Shown here piece by piece: positions 45,083 through 57,818 of a DNA stretch of 64,000 bases. Under the pieces are notes generated by a model. It was not told where the DNA came from, ran no database searches, and saw only the letters and a program-made list of their open reading frames with translations. This DNA comes from Mycobacterium sp. (lineage in GTDB: Bacteria > Actinomycetota > Actinomycetes > Mycobacteriales > Mycobacteriaceae), in NCBI GenBank assembly GCA_020438845.1, contig JAGQTV010000019.1:16767-80766 (forward strand). Direction: 5' to 3'. The first letter of the stretch is position 1, and each line of letters begins with the position of its first letter. A program made the translations under genes and the position numbers.

Positions 45083-46732
45083 ATGAAGACACACGAGTTG
45101 CACGAGAAGACGATTGGGCATCACCCGAGGATGCGGGGGCATGCAGCGGGTTTGTGTGGTGCCGCGGCCGTGACAGCCGTTTCAATGGCGTTGGGTGCAG
45201 GCGTGGCACCGAATGCGAATGCCTACACGCTGGATGCGACCACGACGGGGCCGCTGTTTTGGCTGAATGACAAGTTGGGTCTCGTCCCCAGCATTACAGC
45301 CTCCGGTGTCCCGCTGATCGGGGACGTCACGATCAACTTCAACTTCTCTGAGGCGAATCCCGTTGGGCTCTATGACGCGATCGACGCATTCGCCTTCAGC
45401 GGGGTTCCTGCGAACTCCCGGCCCAACCCTAATTTCTTGTCCGACGTCCCGACTGGGCCGCTGGTGCTCGCTTACGGGCGAGACGGCGTCTCGAGCAGCG
45501 TTCAGGCCTATCAAGCGATGCTGGCCAGCGCTAACGGACAGACACCGGAAGGCTATACGCCGCTCAGCGAAGGCCTACCCCTACAGCCGAATACGACAAA
45601 CCTGCCGCTGGCTTTGATCAACAACCCAGGAACACCCAACGGCGGTCTCTACACCCGTTTCCAGCGGCTTTCCGGCTTGTTCGGGAAATTCTTCGTCAGC
45701 CCCGAGGCTGAATCGGGGCAGAACGGCACCGACCTGCTTGCCACCATCAAGATGAACACCGCAATCATCAACGTCGCGCTGGGCTACAGCATGCTGGCCG
45801 ACTTCCCGGTGACGGCCAACCCGTTCGCGTTGGCGAACTCCATCATGGCGTCGGCGCTGCCCACCTACCTCCTGGGTGGCGGCGAGTTGCAGGGCGATGA
45901 CACCGACACGATCGTTGGCAACTTCGCAAATCTGTTGTTCTCACAGGGCTCCAGCACCAGCTACAGCACGTTTGTCCCCAACGATCTACCCGAGTTGGAG
46001 TTGATGCGGCTTCCCGCGCGCCTGGTCAACTTGCTCTTCGAGCAAATCGGTGTGGATTTCCGAGTGGGCACCCCCTTCGCCAATGCGCTTCAGCCAGCCG
46101 CCGAGATTCTGGCGAACATCGGATACACCGACGTGTTGACACCGGACAAACTCGACCAGTGTGCCACCGATTGTGACAATCCCGACGAAGCCAAGACCTG
46201 GGCCGAACTGGGTTACAAAGCCTATGACCGCACGTACATGCAGTCTGCCGCCGGCACGGGCGACCTCGACTACACGCCGTGGTTGTCAGTCCAGCCGTTG
46301 ACACGTCAGGAAAAGCTTGCGGTCCCGGGGGCCGTCGTCCAGGCGCTGATCGAGGGCACCAAAGCCGCGTTCTTCCCGAACAGTTCCACGGATACGCCGC
46401 AACCAGCGCCCACTGCGGCGAATGCCGTCACCGCGGTGGCTGAAACGGCTTCGCCGTCTGGCGTCTCGCCGGCTGTCGTGTCGGCCAACGCGCCCCGGGC
46501 AGTCACCGACGGCACGCGTCCCAGCGATGGGCCAATGGCTGACAGTGCCTCCGACTTTGCCGGATCGACTCCCGCGCACGATGCACAGTCGACCCGGAAG
46601 GCGTTCGCCGGCCGTGGAAGGTCGGGCAACGCCTCCCCCGAGGCCCGTTCAGTTGCAAGAGGGTCGTCAGCCCCCAAAGGATCAGCGCGCAACGACAGGA
46701 GCAGCAGAGCCGGCACCGGACGCACGAACTGA
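45083..46732 (+). CDS. Secreted PE-PPE-domain-like protein lacking a PE or PPE head
   Basis: The 549-residue protein has a long signal region (basic HPRMRGHAAGLCG, then VTAVSMALGAGVA, likely cut near NANA). The central domain includes LPLALINNPGTPNGGLYTRF, which resembles the PE-PPE (alpha/beta-hydrolase) domain signature found in PE/PPE proteins. No clear GxSxG nucleophile is visible; the segment GPLVLAYGRDGVSSS stands where it might be expected. A CATDCDNP loop offers a disulphide. The last 120 residues are Ala/Ser/Pro-rich and basic, probably wall-associated. The ATG at 45083 has an AGGAG at a better distance than the GTG at 45074. Confidence 0.65.
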   Translation: MKTHELHEKTIGHHPRMRGHAAGLCGAAAVTAVSMALGAGVAPNANAYTLDATTTGPLFWLNDKLGLVPSITASGVPLIGDVTINFNFSEANPVGLYDAIDAFAFSGVPANSRPNPNFLSDVPTGPLVLAYGRDGVSSSVQAYQAMLASANGQTPEGYTPLSEGLPLQPNTTNLPLALINNPGTPNGGLYTRFQRLSGLFGKFFVSPEAESGQNGTDLLATIKMNTAIINVALGYSMLADFPVTANPFALANSIMASALPTYLLGGGELQGDDTDTIVGNFANLLFSQGSSTSYSTFVPNDLPELELMRLPARLVNLLFEQIGVDFRVGTPFANALQPAAEILANIGYTDVLTPDKLDQCATDCDNPDEAKTWAELGYKAYDRTYMQSAAGTGDLDYTPWLSVQPLTRQEKLAVPGAVVQALIEGTKAAFFPNSSTDTPQPAPTAANAVTAVAETASPSGVSPAVVSANAPRAVTDGTRPSDGPMADSASDFAGSTPAHDAQSTRKAFAGRGRSGNASPEARSVARGSSAPKGSARNDRSSRAGTGRTN

Positions 46733-46838
46733 CGGCTGCACCACCACACCCGATCGCTCGTGGATGAGCGGTGTTTGAGCTGGGGTCGGTTTCCGTACCA
46801 GTGACCGACAGGACACGCTCGACGCCTGAGGTAGCCGG

Positions 46839-49301
46839 CTAATCAGCCTTCGCCGGCGCCGGCGCCGGGAGCACCGCATACAAGTCACGTTCCAGCGCGT
46901 CGCAGGCGACGGCCGACGCCGGCGTCGAAATGGCGAAGACGTCGATCACCGAGGACCCGAGGGTGGTGATCTTCGCCCAGTCGATGTCGACACCGGCACG
47001 CTCGAACACCGCCGTGAGCATGGCCAGCAGTCCGGCGCGGTCACCGGCGCGGACCTCCACCACCTGGCGGCCGGGTTGGCTGCTGGGGTGCCACAGGATC
47101 CGTGGCGGGGCCGGTACAGCACCGGGTACTGCAAGGGCAGGCTCGCCGGCCCGGCCGACGCCGTGCCGCGCGGCTTCCCGATCACGCTTTTCCAGCGAGC
47201 CCAGCACGTCCAGTCTCCCCTTGAGGGCGAGGATGAACTGCTGGCGCAGCAGTTCAGCCGCCGGCGGATCCCCGAAGTGCGGCGATACCACGAAGGTGTT
47301 GATGGCCAAGCCCTCGGTGCTGTTGACCGCCGCGGAGTGCACGGAAAGCGAATTGAGCGCCAGCACCCCGGCGGCCTTGGACAGCAGGCCCCGGCGGTCC
47401 GGCGCCGTGATCATCACCTCGAAGGTGTGCGGACAGCCACCCTTCGACATCTCCACGTGAACTGCACCGTCGCTTGCCAGCGAAAGACCCTTGGCAGCAA
47501 TGGGTTCCGGCGCCATCTCCGGCTCTCCGGCCATCACGGCGCGGCACCGGCGGACCAGGTCGCCGATCAGGGTGGCCTTCCAATCACCCCACACGCCTGG
47601 TCCGGTGGCCAACGAGTCCGCTTCGGCCAGAGCGTGCAGCAGTTCCAGCAGTGCGGGGTCGTGGTCCAGTGCCGTAGCAACCTCGGCGATGGTGGCGGGA
47701 TCCTGAAGGTCCCGACGGGTTGCAGTAGACACGAGCAGAAGGTGGTGACGCACCATCGCCGTCAGCGTCCGGATGTCCGACGGCCACAGGCCGAGCCGCT
47801 TTCCGACCCGGGTTGCCAACTCGGCTCCGACCACGCTGTGGTCGGCCCCACGCCCTTTGCCGATGTCATGCAGCAGTGCCCCGAGCACCAGCAGGTCGGG
47901 ACGGGCTACCCGCGTGGTGAAAGCGCTTGCGCGCGAGACCGCTTCGACCAGATGACGGTCCACCGTCCAGGTATGCACCGGATCCCGGGGAGGCAGGTCG
48001 CGAACAGCACCCCATTCCGGGAAGAGCCTGCCCCACAAGCCCGTCCGGTCCAGCGCCTCGATCACAGTCACCGCCGTCGGACCCGCCGTCAATAGAACCA
48101 GCAGGTCATCCAGGGCGTCCCGCGGCCATGGTGCCCGTAGTTCGGGCGCTGTGTCGGCCAGTCGGCCCAGCGTCGACGCCGCGATCGGAATCCCGGTGAT
48201 CGCCGAGGCGGCGGCAACCCGCAGCACGAGTCCCGGATCGCGCTGCGGTCGCGCGTCGCGGGCCAGGGTGACTTCCCCTGCGTACTCGACGACACCCTCG
48301 TCCAGCGGTCTGCGCGCCGGTCGCCGCAGGGCCGAAAGACCTCGCCGCGGAAGGGCATTGGCCGCGGTCCGCAAACCCGCGTCCACGTAATAGCTGACCG
48401 TGCGGGCGGCGTCGGACAGCACTCGCGCCAAGTCGAAGCGGTCCCCCACCCGCAGCGCGGCACCAACCTCGTCGGCGAATTGCGCCAGCAGCAGGTCACG
48501 GCCCCGCTTGGAGACCCGATGCAGTTCGGTGCGGATATCGAGCAGGGCCAGGTGCGCGCTGCCAATGGAACCTGCTGGTGCGTCCGGCGCCAAGTTGGGC
48601 AGACCGTCTGCCAGCTGTGCGATCGCCAGAGCATTGAGCAGCTGGACGTCGCGCAGGCCACCCATACCCGATTTGAGATCGGGCTCGGCGCGATGGGCGA
48701 TCTGGCCGCTGCGCTGCCAACGTGCCCGAGTGAATTCGACGAGTTCCTCGAAACGCCCGGCGATTCCGGCGCGCCATTGCCGGCGCGCTCCGCCGATCAG
48801 CGCCGAGGACAGCTGCTCGTCGCCGGCGATGTGCCGGGCCTCCAGCATTCCCAGCGCGGCAGACAGATCGGAACCGGCGACCTGCAACGCCTCCGAAACC
48901 GTCCGGACACTGTGGTCGAGCCGAATGTTGGCGTCCCACAACGGGTACCACAGCCCTTCGGCCACCTCGGTCACCACCTCGGTGGACTTCGAGTTGTGCA
49001 GAAGTATCAGGTCAAGGTCTGAGTAGGGGATCAGTTCCCTGCGGCCCAGGCCGCCGACAGCCACGAGGGCGAATCCGCTGCCTGCGGTGATCCCCAACTC
49101 GGTGGCCTTGGTGTTCAACCAGAGTTCGTGCAAATCCAGCAGCGCCTCGCGCAGCGATGCTGCATCGAGGCGCCGCTGGCCGCCGTTCAAGAGTTGCCGA
49201 CAGGCGGCGGCGAGGTCGGTAGCGGGGTGCGACGACCCCGCCACCGAACCCTCCGGCCTGTTCACGGCGGAGTCGGAAGTCCGTTTTGCGAAGTTCGTCA
49301 T
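46839..49301 (-). CDS. glnD: [Protein-PII] uridylyltransferase GlnD
   Basis: GlnD modifies and de-modifies the PII protein according to glutamine level; in mycobacteria the reaction is adenylylation. The 820-residue protein has a nucleotidyltransferase domain ([20 protein letters not shown], with the DxD pair). An HD hydrolase domain follows ([21 protein letters not shown]). Two C-terminal ACT domains ([20 protein letters not shown] and [17 protein letters not shown]) sense glutamine. It follows glnB after 45 bp in the operon amt-glnB-glnD. It converges with the PE-PPE-like gene. Confidence 0.95.
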   Translation of the reverse strand: MTNFAKRTSDSAVNRPEGSVAGSSHPATDLAAACRQLLNGGQRRLDAASLREALLDLHELWLNTKATELGITAGSGFALVAVGGLGRRELIPYSDLDLILLHNSKSTEVVTEVAEGLWYPLWDANIRLDHSVRTVSEALQVAGSDLSAALGMLEARHIAGDEQLSSALIGGARRQWRAGIAGRFEELVEFTRARWQRSGQIAHRAEPDLKSGMGGLRDVQLLNALAIAQLADGLPNLAPDAPAGSIGSAHLALLDIRTELHRVSKRGRDLLLAQFADEVGAALRVGDRFDLARVLSDAARTVSYYVDAGLRTAANALPRRGLSALRRPARRPLDEGVVEYAGEVTLARDARPQRDPGLVLRVAAASAITGIPIAASTLGRLADTAPELRAPWPRDALDDLLVLLTAGPTAVTVIEALDRTGLWGRLFPEWGAVRDLPPRDPVHTWTVDRHLVEAVSRASAFTTRVARPDLLVLGALLHDIGKGRGADHSVVGAELATRVGKRLGLWPSDIRTLTAMVRHHLLLVSTATRRDLQDPATIAEVATALDHDPALLELLHALAEADSLATGPGVWGDWKATLIGDLVRRCRAVMAGEPEMAPEPIAAKGLSLASDGAVHVEMSKGGCPHTFEVMITAPDRRGLLSKAAGVLALNSLSVHSAAVNSTEGLAINTFVVSPHFGDPPAAELLRQQFILALKGRLDVLGSLEKRDREAARHGVGRAGEPALAVPGAVPAPPRILWHPSSQPGRQVVEVRAGDRAGLLAMLTAVFERAGVDIDWAKITTLGSSVIDVFAISTPASAVACDALERDLYAVLPAPAPAKAD

Positions 49302-49346
49302 GTCGCGTCCTTTGCTTGCCGTTCCCGACCCGCCTGAACGCGCCTG

Positions 49347-51070
<1,724 letters not shown>

Positions 51071-51190
51071 TCGAAGTTCCCTCCTTCACGTCCCGGTCGT
51101 GCACCGGTGACTTGAGGGACACGATGCTTAGCGGTTGTTTCGGAAGCGACGCTGTGGTGTTTCGCTCACGTGAACGGATGGCGGGCTTGC

Positions 51191-51207
51191 GTTGCGGTGT
51201 TGTTAAC
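51191..51207. promoter_or_regulatory. Candidate GlnR box upstream of amt-glnB-glnD
   Basis: On the minus strand the site reads GTTAACAACACCGCAAC, which fits the actinobacterial GlnR pattern of two AC-ending half sites with AC spaced 9 bp apart. It is about 120 bp before the amt start in the amt-ftsY gap. GlnR is the known nitrogen regulator of this operon in mycobacteria. Confidence 0.45.
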
Positions 51208-51229
51208 GGAGCGAGGTCGCATCCGCGCG

Positions 51230-52675
51230 CTAACCCAGTAGTGCGTCGACGAAGGCAGCCGGCTCGAAGGGGGCGAGGTCGTCGGGGCCCTCACCGAGTC
51301 CCACCAGCTTCACCGGCACACCGAGCTCCTGCTGAACCCGGAACACAATGCCGCCCTTGGCGGTGCCGTCGAGCTTGGTCAACACCACCCCGGTGATGTT
51401 GACGACGTCGGCGAAAACCCGTGCCTGCACCAGGCCGTTCTGACCGATGGTGGCATCGAGAACCAGCAGCACCTCGTCGACCGCGGCGCGCTTCTCCACG
51501 ACACGTTTGACCTTGCCCAGTTCGTCCATCAGGCCGGTCTTGGTGTGCAACCGGCCTGCAGTGTCGATGACTACGACGTCCGCTCCGCAGGAGATGCCCT
51601 CATCAACGGCGTCGAAGGCCACCGACGCGGGATCAGCACCCTCCGGCCCGCGCACCACCTCCGCGCCCACCCGCGAACCCCAGCTCTGCAGCTGGTCGGC
51701 TGCGGCAGCTCGGAAGGTGTCAGCGGCACCGAGCACAACTCGGCGTCCGTCGGCGACCAGCACCCGGGCCAGCTTGCCCACCGTCGTGGTCTTACCGGTG
51801 CCGTTGACGCCGACGATCAGCAGGACCGAGGGCTTGTCAGCGTGCGGCAGGGCCCGAATGGAGCGGTCGAATTCGGGGTTGAGTTCGGCAATGAGGACTT
51901 CCCGCAGCACCGCTCGGGCTTGAGCCTCGTTGCGTACGCTGCCGGCGGCCATGGCAGACCGCAGGTGCTCGACGACGGACGCGGTGGTCGTCGGCCCGAG
52001 GTCGGACACCAACAGGGTGTCCTCGACCTCTTCCCAGGAGTCCTCGTCCAGATCACCACCGCCGAGCAGGCCCAACATGCTGCGCCCGAAGGCATTCTGG
52101 GACTTGGCCAGCCGGCCGCGCAGCCGTTCCAGGCGGCCTGCCGAGGGTGCGATGGCACTCAGGTCCGGTGCCCCCTGGGGGATCACGGCGACGTCCGGCC
52201 CGGTCAGCGGTGTCACGGTGACCTCCGCTGCCGCCGGGACGGCGGCGGGGGCCTCTGGGGCGGTTTCAGTGACCTCCGCTGCCGCCGGGACGGCGGCGGG
52301 GACCTCCGGTGCCGTCGGGACCGCGTCGGGGACCTCCGGTGCCGTCGGGACGGCGTCGGTAACCTCGATCGACTCCACGACCTGGGGGATGACCGGCTCA
52401 GGAATTTCCTCGACCACCACGGGTTCGGGGGCCGCCACGGGTTCGGGAACCGTGACCGTGCCGGCAGACTGAGCGCCGGGAGACTGTGTGAAGCTTATTC
52501 CCGAAGAGGCGGTGTAACCGCCGGAGCGGTCCACCGGTGTGGGAGCCTCAAGGGAAGTGTCAGGGGCGCGGCGCAGACTGATCCGGCTACGCCGGTAGCG
52601 CACCGACCCGATGACCAACGCAGCGATGACGAGGACGGCAATGACCGCGATGGCGATCCACAGACCCTGTGACAT
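51230..52675 (-). CDS. ftsY: Signal recognition particle receptor FtsY
   Basis: FtsY docks Ffh-ribosome complexes at the membrane. The 481-residue protein starts with a membrane helix ([20 protein letters not shown]) and a basic stretch, the actinobacterial form of FtsY. An acidic Ala/Pro/Val-rich linker with 10-residue repeats follows ([10 protein letters not shown] type, coding bases about 52211-52364). The NG GTPase domain carries G1 [30 protein letters not shown] and [10 protein letters not shown]. The ATG at 52675 begins the helix; the open frame upstream is not coding-like. It is divergent from idi with 48 bp between. Confidence 0.95.
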   Translation of the reverse strand: MSQGLWIAIAVIAVLVIAALVIGSVRYRRSRISLRRAPDTSLEAPTPVDRSGGYTASSGISFTQSPGAQSAGTVTVPEPVAAPEPVVVEEIPEPVIPQVVESIEVTDAVPTAPEVPDAVPTAPEVPAAVPAAAEVTETAPEAPAAVPAAAEVTVTPLTGPDVAVIPQGAPDLSAIAPSAGRLERLRGRLAKSQNAFGRSMLGLLGGGDLDEDSWEEVEDTLLVSDLGPTTTASVVEHLRSAMAAGSVRNEAQARAVLREVLIAELNPEFDRSIRALPHADKPSVLLIVGVNGTGKTTTVGKLARVLVADGRRVVLGAADTFRAAAADQLQSWGSRVGAEVVRGPEGADPASVAFDAVDEGISCGADVVVIDTAGRLHTKTGLMDELGKVKRVVEKRAAVDEVLLVLDATIGQNGLVQARVFADVVNITGVVLTKLDGTAKGGIVFRVQQELGVPVKLVGLGEGPDDLAPFEPAAFVDALLG

Positions 52676-52723
52676 CGCGTCATTGTCCCAAAGTGTCGCA
52701 CTGCCACAGTTGCGGGGCACGAC

Positions 52724-53755
52724 ATGAAGCAGCGCCCCGACGGGCTGGCCACCCGCAAACTTCGCCATATCGATGTCTGCCTGACCGGGCCGGTCGACTA
52801 CGTCGGAGTGACCACCGGCTTCGAATGGTTCGACCTGCCTTACAACGCCCTGACCCAGACTCATCTGGCCGCCATCGACCTGAGCACCCGTTTTCTCGGA
52901 TTCCCGCTGAAGGCTCCGGTGCTGATCGGTGCCATGACCGGCGGGGCCGAACTGGCCCGCACCATAAACCGCAACCTTGCCGCCGCGGCTCAGGAGCTGG
53001 GCATCGGCATGATGCTCGGATCCCAGCGCATCATGCTCGACGACCTCGGTTCGCAAACGTCAGCGGCCACCAGTTTCGAAGTCCGCGATCTGGCCCCCGA
53101 CGTGCTGCTGATCGGCAACATCGGACTGGCACAGGTGCGCGAGGAGGTCGTTCCCAAACTCGTCGCCGCGCTGGACCGGGTCGGCGCCAACGCGCTGGCG
53201 GTGCATATCAACCCGTTACAGGAGGCCATGCAGGCCGGCGGGGACACCGATTTCACCGGCTCGCTTCAGCGGCTGGGTTGGCTGGCAACCGAACTCGACT
53301 ATCCGGTGATGGTCAAGGAAGTCGGTCATGGGATCGGCGCCGCGGCAGCGCAACGGCTGCGTGGCGTGCCGATCGCAGCCATCGACGTCGCGGGAGCCGG
53401 CGGCACATCGTGGGCCCGGGTTGAACAGGTCGTCCGCTACGGCGAGGTGCGCTACCCGGCCGTCGCCGACTGGGGTATCCCGACCGCCCAGGCCCTCATG
53501 GAGGTGCGTCGCACGTTGCCTGGGATGCCGGTGGTGGCATCCGGGGGCGTGCGCACCGGGATGGACGCCGCCAAGGCCCTGGCGATCGGGGCCGATGTGG
53601 TGGCGATGGCACGCCCACTGCTGGCCCCGGCGATCGAGTCGTCGGCGGCCGTGGTCGACGTGCTGGGTCCGTTCATCGAGGAGCTGCGGGTCTGCCTGCA
53701 CTGCTGCGGTGCCCCGGACCTGGAACGGCTGCGCCGGATCGGCGTCAGCGGCTGA
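52724..53755 (+). CDS. fni: Type 2 isopentenyl-diphosphate delta-isomerase (FMN)
   Basis: The enzyme interconverts IPP and DMAPP for isoprenoid synthesis using FMN. The 343-residue TIM-barrel protein has the N-terminal [10 protein letters not shown], the block [20 protein letters not shown], the substrate region [10 protein letters not shown] and the FMN-phosphate motifs [13 protein letters not shown] and [22 protein letters not shown]. It lies between ftsY and smc, where M. tuberculosis has no such gene, so it was gained or lost between lineages. A 42-codon in-frame tail follows its TGA stop. It is oriented opposite to its neighbours. Confidence 0.93.
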   Translation: MKQRPDGLATRKLRHIDVCLTGPVDYVGVTTGFEWFDLPYNALTQTHLAAIDLSTRFLGFPLKAPVLIGAMTGGAELARTINRNLAAAAQELGIGMMLGSQRIMLDDLGSQTSAATSFEVRDLAPDVLLIGNIGLAQVREEVVPKLVAALDRVGANALAVHINPLQEAMQAGGDTDFTGSLQRLGWLATELDYPVMVKEVGHGIGAAAAQRLRGVPIAAIDVAGAGGTSWARVEQVVRYGEVRYPAVADWGIPTAQALMEVRRTLPGMPVVASGGVRTGMDAAKALAIGADVVAMARPLLAPAIESSAAVVDVLGPFIEELRVCLHCCGAPDLERLRRIGVSG

Positions 53756-53884
53756 ATTATCGACCTCACCGATGTCTACCGGGCCCACCTCGCCAGGATC
53801 CATCGCGGCAGACTGGGCACCTCCGACCGCGGCCTTGCCGAACTGCACCGCGATGTCGCGGAGCTGGGATCGACGGAGATTTAG
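53756..53884 (+). pseudogene. In-frame coding-like tail after the isomerase stop codon
   Basis: Directly after the isomerase TGA the same frame stays open for 42 codons, reading IIDLTDVYRAHLARIHRGRL and then GTSDRGLAELHRDVAELGST to a TAG overlapping the smc end. The composition is protein-like (helical, charged) and there is no obvious start codon of its own. It may be the old C-terminus of a longer protein now cut by the TGA, or a fragment of another gene. Read-through cannot be excluded. Confidence 0.35.
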
Positions 53885-56800
53885 TTCGAGGCGGTCTGTG
53901 CGCTGCCCACCAGATCGTGACCGCGCATCCGCTGCGAGATCACCGCGGTGATGCCGTCGCCCTGCATCGAGACACCGTAGAGCGCATCGGCTATCTCCAT
54001 GGTCGGCTTCTGGTGGGTGATGACGATCAGCTGTGACTGGGAGCGCAGCTGCTCGAAGAGCCCGATCAGGCGGCGCAGATTGACATCGTCGAGAGCCGCC
54101 TCGACCTCGTCCATCACGTAGAACGGAGACGGACGGGCCCGGAAGATCGCCACCAGCATGGCCACCGCCGTCAGCGACTTCTCCCCACCGGAGAGCAGCG
54201 AGAGCCGCTTGACCTTCTTCCCCGGCGGACGGGCCTCCACCTCCACCCCGGTGGTCAGCATGTCGGAGGGATCGGTGAGCAGCAGCCTGCCCTCACCACC
54301 GGGAAAGAGCGCGGCGAAGACCTGGGTGAACTCCCGCTCCACGTCGGTGTAGGCCTCGGTGAACACTTGCAGGATCCGATCGTCGACATCGGATATCACG
54401 TCAAGGAGGTTCTTGCGGGCGGCTTTGACGTCCTCGAGTTGGGTGGACAGGAAGTTGTAGCGCTCCTCCAGGGCGGCGAACTCCTCCAACGCCAGCGGGT
54501 TGACCCGGCCCAGTTCGGCCAGCTCGCGTTCGGCACGCTTGGCCCTACGCTCCTGGCTGGCCCGGTCGAATCGCAGCGGCGCCGGGGCGGTGACCTGCTC
54601 GCCGCGCTCGCGAGCCTGCTCGTACTCAGCCATTTCCAGCTCCGAGGGCGGCAGTTCCACCGCGGGACCGTATTCGGCGACAAGGTCGTCGGCGGCCATT
54701 CCGAACTGGTCGAGGACCATTTGCTCAAGCTGCTCGATCCGCAACGCCGCCTGCGCCTTGGCCACTTCGTCGCGGTGCAGAGAATCGGTCAGGGCGGTGA
54801 TGCGGGCGTTGAGCTGGCCGACCTCCTCGCGCGCGGCTGCCATCGTCGTAGCCCTGGTTTGCCGCTCGGCTGCCAGCCGATCACGGGTTCGCGAGGCGGC
54901 CGAGACCACCTCGCTGAGGCGCTCGGCGACCCGCCGGCCGCTCTGAGCGACTGCCGCCGCAACTTCGGCGGCGTGCCGGCGCGCGGCGCGGGCCTTCTCG
55001 GCGCGGATCCGGGCCTCACGCTCGGAGGCCGCTGCACGCCGCAGCGAATCCGCCCGCCCCCGAACCGCATTCGCGCGTTCCTCGGCTGTTCGGACCGCCA
55101 GCCTGGCCTCCACCTCGACCACCCGCGCGGCCTCCGCAGCGGCCTGTATCTGCTGGCGGTTCCCAGGTGAGTCGTCGACGACGGTCTGGGACTGCTGGGC
55201 AGCCAGCAGCCTCGCTTCCAGGGCGGTGAGCTCCTCAACCGTCTGGTTGCGGCCAGCTTCCATCTCCGCGCGCTGCTCCAGTAGACGTCGCCATTCGTCT
55301 TCGGCCAACCGGGCGTCCTGGCCGAGGCGGCCCAACTGCTCGTAGATTGCAGCGATCGCCGCATCGGACTCGTTGAGCGCCGCCAGCGCCTGCTCGGCGG
55401 CATCCTGCCGACTCGCCTGTTCGGCGACCGCGCCGGCCAACGCCGCGTTGAGTTCAGCAACCTGAGTTTCGGCGGCCTCGAGTTCATTTCTGGCCTTGTC
55501 GATCTCCGAGGCGATCTCCAAGGTGCTGGGCTTGCGATCCGAGCCGCCATCCACCCAGCCGGCACCAACGAGGTCACCGTCGAGGGTCACCGCTCGCAAG
55601 GCCGGACGAGCGGTGACGAGATCGAGTGCTGCCACCAGGTCGTCTACGACCGCCACCCCGGCGAGCATCGCCGTCATTGCGCCCTGCAGTCGAGGTGGAG
55701 CTTCGATGAGGTCGACGGCCCACCGGGCGCCGCCGGGCAGCGATTCGGAGTTCTCGCGGGCTTGGTCGGGCCAGTCGGCCAACACAATCGCGGCGCGACC
55801 GCCGTCCGCCTCTTTCAACGCTGTGACGGCAGCACCGGCGGCGCTGAAATCATCGGCCACCACGGCGTCAGCGGCCTGCCCCAGAACCGCGGCCAACGCA
55901 TGCTCGTAGCCGGGGGCAACTCGAACCAGTTTCGCGACGGTTCCTAAAAGCCCTGCCTCGCCGCGATTCTCGATGAGCCACGCGGCGCCGTCTTTGCGAT
56001 CCAGACCAACGGCCAATGCCTCGATGCGGGCCCGCAGGGAAGCCACCTGGCGTTCTGCGGCCCGCTCAGCGGTCTGGAGTTCGGCCACCCGTTCGTCGGC
56101 CAATCGCAGCGCGGCGACGGTGCGATCGTGGTGCTCGTCAAGGCCGACCTCGCCCTGGTCCAATTCACCGACCCGGCCCTGCACGGTCTCGAACTCGGCC
56201 TTCGTCTGCTCGGCGCGAACGGCCGCCTGCTCGATGGCCGCAGTCAGACGAGCAACCCCGGCATCGGTCGACTCGACCCGCGCGCGCATCGTCTCAACCT
56301 GTCCGGTCAGCCGGGCCAAACCTTCCCGGCGATCGGCCTCCGCGCGGACGGCGGCCACGTGCGCGCGCTCGGCCTCGGCCGCTGCGCTCTCTTTTTCGGC
56401 CAGCTCAGCTCGGGCGGCCTCCAGGCCTGCCCGAGCATGTGCGAGTTCAGCGAGCAACTGCCGCTCCCGTTCGGCCACTTGCTCCGCCTCGGCCTCCATG
56501 GCCTCGGGATCCCGACCGGTGCTAACCGCAGGCTCGGCGTCCAGGTGCTGCGCCCGTTCGCTGGCGATCCGAACGGTGGCACTCACCCGTTCGGCCAGCG
56601 CGGAGAGCCGGAACCAGGTCTGTTGGGCGGCGTCGGTGCGCTCCGACAGCGAGGCAACAGCCGCCTCGTCGGCGACCAGCTGCTCGGAGGCCGCCGCCAG
56701 CCGGACGCTGGCCTCCTCGTGTTCGCGGCGCAATGTGGTCTCGATGTCGTCGGCACCGGCGAACTCCGCCCGCCGAGTCACCAGGTCGTCGGCGGCCAGC

Positions 56801-57483
56801 CGCAAACGGGCGTCTCGCAGGTCGGCCTGGATGGTCTGCGCACGCCTTGCCACCTCTGCCTGCCGGCCCAGCGGCTTGAGCTGACGGCGCAACTCGGTGG
56901 TCAGATCAGTGAGTCTGGCCAGGTTGGCGGCGGTAGCCTCCAGTTTGCGCTGGGCCTTCTCCTTGCGCTTGCGGTGCTTGAGTACCCCGGCGGCCTCCTC
57001 GATGAAGGCGCGACGGTCTTCCGGTCGGGACTCCAGGATCTGAGCCAATCGGCCCTGCCCGACGATGACGTGCATCTCCCGGCCTATGCCCGAGTCACTG
57101 AGAAGTTCCTGGATATCCAGCAGCCGACAACTGCTGCCGTTGATCTCGTACTCGCCGGCGCCGTCGCGGAACATCCGGCGGGTGATCGCCACCTCGGAGT
57201 ACTCGATCGGCAACGCGTTGTCGGAGTTGTCTATGGTCAGCGTGACTTCAGCGCGGCCGAGCGGGGCACGGGAGGAGGTGCCCGCGAAGATGACGTCCTC
57301 CATCTTGCCGCCGCGCAGCGTCTTTGCGCCCTGCTCCCCCATGACCCAGGCCAGGGCGTCGACCACATTGGATTTTCCGGAACCGTTGGGGCCGACCACG
57401 CAGGTGATCCCCGGCTCGAACCGCAGAGTCGTCGGCGAAGCGAAGGATTTGAAACCCTTCAGCGTCAGACTCTTGAGGTACAC
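53881..57483 (-). CDS. smc: Chromosome segregation ATPase SMC
   Basis: SMC forms the condensin ring with ScpA/ScpB to compact and segregate the chromosome. The 1200-residue protein has the N-terminal Walker [10 protein letters not shown] at residues 31-39. Two long coiled coils (rich in Glu/Ala/Arg) flank a hinge near residues 500-650 ([20 protein letters not shown]). The C-terminal signature [15 protein letters not shown] is followed by Walker B ([12 protein letters not shown]). It starts with GTG at 57483, about 60 bp after acylphosphatase. The gene order smc-acyP-osmC-fpg-rnc is as in M. tuberculosis. Confidence 0.97.
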   Translation of the reverse strand: MYLKSLTLKGFKSFASPTTLRFEPGITCVVGPNGSGKSNVVDALAWVMGEQGAKTLRGGKMEDVIFAGTSSRAPLGRAEVTLTIDNSDNALPIEYSEVAITRRMFRDGAGEYEINGSSCRLLDIQELLSDSGIGREMHVIVGQGRLAQILESRPEDRRAFIEEAAGVLKHRKRKEKAQRKLEATAANLARLTDLTTELRRQLKPLGRQAEVARRAQTIQADLRDARLRLAADDLVTRRAEFAGADDIETTLRREHEEASVRLAAASEQLVADEAAVASLSERTDAAQQTWFRLSALAERVSATVRIASERAQHLDAEPAVSTGRDPEAMEAEAEQVAERERQLLAELAHARAGLEAARAELAEKESAAAEAERAHVAAVRAEADRREGLARLTGQVETMRARVESTDAGVARLTAAIEQAAVRAEQTKAEFETVQGRVGELDQGEVGLDEHHDRTVAALRLADERVAELQTAERAAERQVASLRARIEALAVGLDRKDGAAWLIENRGEAGLLGTVAKLVRVAPGYEHALAAVLGQAADAVVADDFSAAGAAVTALKEADGGRAAIVLADWPDQARENSESLPGGARWAVDLIEAPPRLQGAMTAMLAGVAVVDDLVAALDLVTARPALRAVTLDGDLVGAGWVDGGSDRKPSTLEIASEIDKARNELEAAETQVAELNAALAGAVAEQASRQDAAEQALAALNESDAAIAAIYEQLGRLGQDARLAEDEWRRLLEQRAEMEAGRNQTVEELTALEARLLAAQQSQTVVDDSPGNRQQIQAAAEAARVVEVEARLAVRTAEERANAVRGRADSLRRAAASEREARIRAEKARAARRHAAEVAAAVAQSGRRVAERLSEVVSAASRTRDRLAAERQTRATTMAAAREEVGQLNARITALTDSLHRDEVAKAQAALRIEQLEQMVLDQFGMAADDLVAEYGPAVELPPSELEMAEYEQARERGEQVTAPAPLRFDRASQERRAKRAERELAELGRVNPLALEEFAALEERYNFLSTQLEDVKAARKNLLDVISDVDDRILQVFTEAYTDVEREFTQVFAALFPGGEGRLLLTDPSDMLTTGVEVEARPPGKKVKRLSLLSGGEKSLTAVAMLVAIFRARPSPFYVMDEVEAALDDVNLRRLIGLFEQLRSQSQLIVITHQKPTMEIADALYGVSMQGDGITAVISQRMRGHDLVGSAQTASN

Positions 57484-57542
57484 GATCGGTGAGCCTACCG
57501 GCGCGGAAAAAGCCCTTCTGAGTCAGCGACCGCTCGGCGGGA

Positions 57543-57818
57543 TCAGCGTTCGCGGAAACCGTGCATGGGCTCGCCCGGTTCGGTGAGGTCCGCCACCACG
57601 GTGTCCACCGAGCCGGGGGTGGCGCCGCCGCGCAGCAGCGCCAAGAGTTGTTCACAAGCCTCGCGCGGTCCCTGGGCCACCACCAGCACCCGGCCGTCGT
57701 GCTGGTTGGCGGCGTAGCCGGTCAAACCCAGTTCCAGCGCCCGGGAGCGGGTCCACCACCGGAACCCGACGCCCTGAACGTAGCCGTGCACCCATGCGGT
57801 GAGCCGCGCCTCGGTCAA
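57543..57818 (-). CDS. acyP: Acylphosphatase
   Basis: This 91-residue enzyme hydrolyses carboxyl-phosphate bonds in acyl phosphates. It has the family signature VHGYVQGVGFRWWTRSRA, with the phosphate-binding loop and catalytic Arg, and then GLTGYAANQHDGRVLVVAQGP with the catalytic Asn. The start appears to be a TTG overlapping the stop of the upstream osmC gene (TTGA), so the two are coupled. It matches Rv2922A. Its physiological substrate is not known in any bacterium with certainty. Confidence 0.92.
   Translation of the reverse strand: MTEARLTAWVHGYVQGVGFRWWTRSRALELGLTGYAANQHDGRVLVVAQGPREACEQLLALLRGGATPGSVDTVVADLTEPGEPMHGFRER

Noticed and set aside
52676-53056. Long N-terminal extension of FtsY
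   Set aside because: The extra frame runs antisense to the isomerase gene; the membrane helix begins right at the ATG at 52675, which is the natural start.
56128-57492. Plus-strand open frame of over 450 codons opposite smc
   Set aside because: It is an antisense shadow of the SMC coiled-coil coding region, with no motif of its own.
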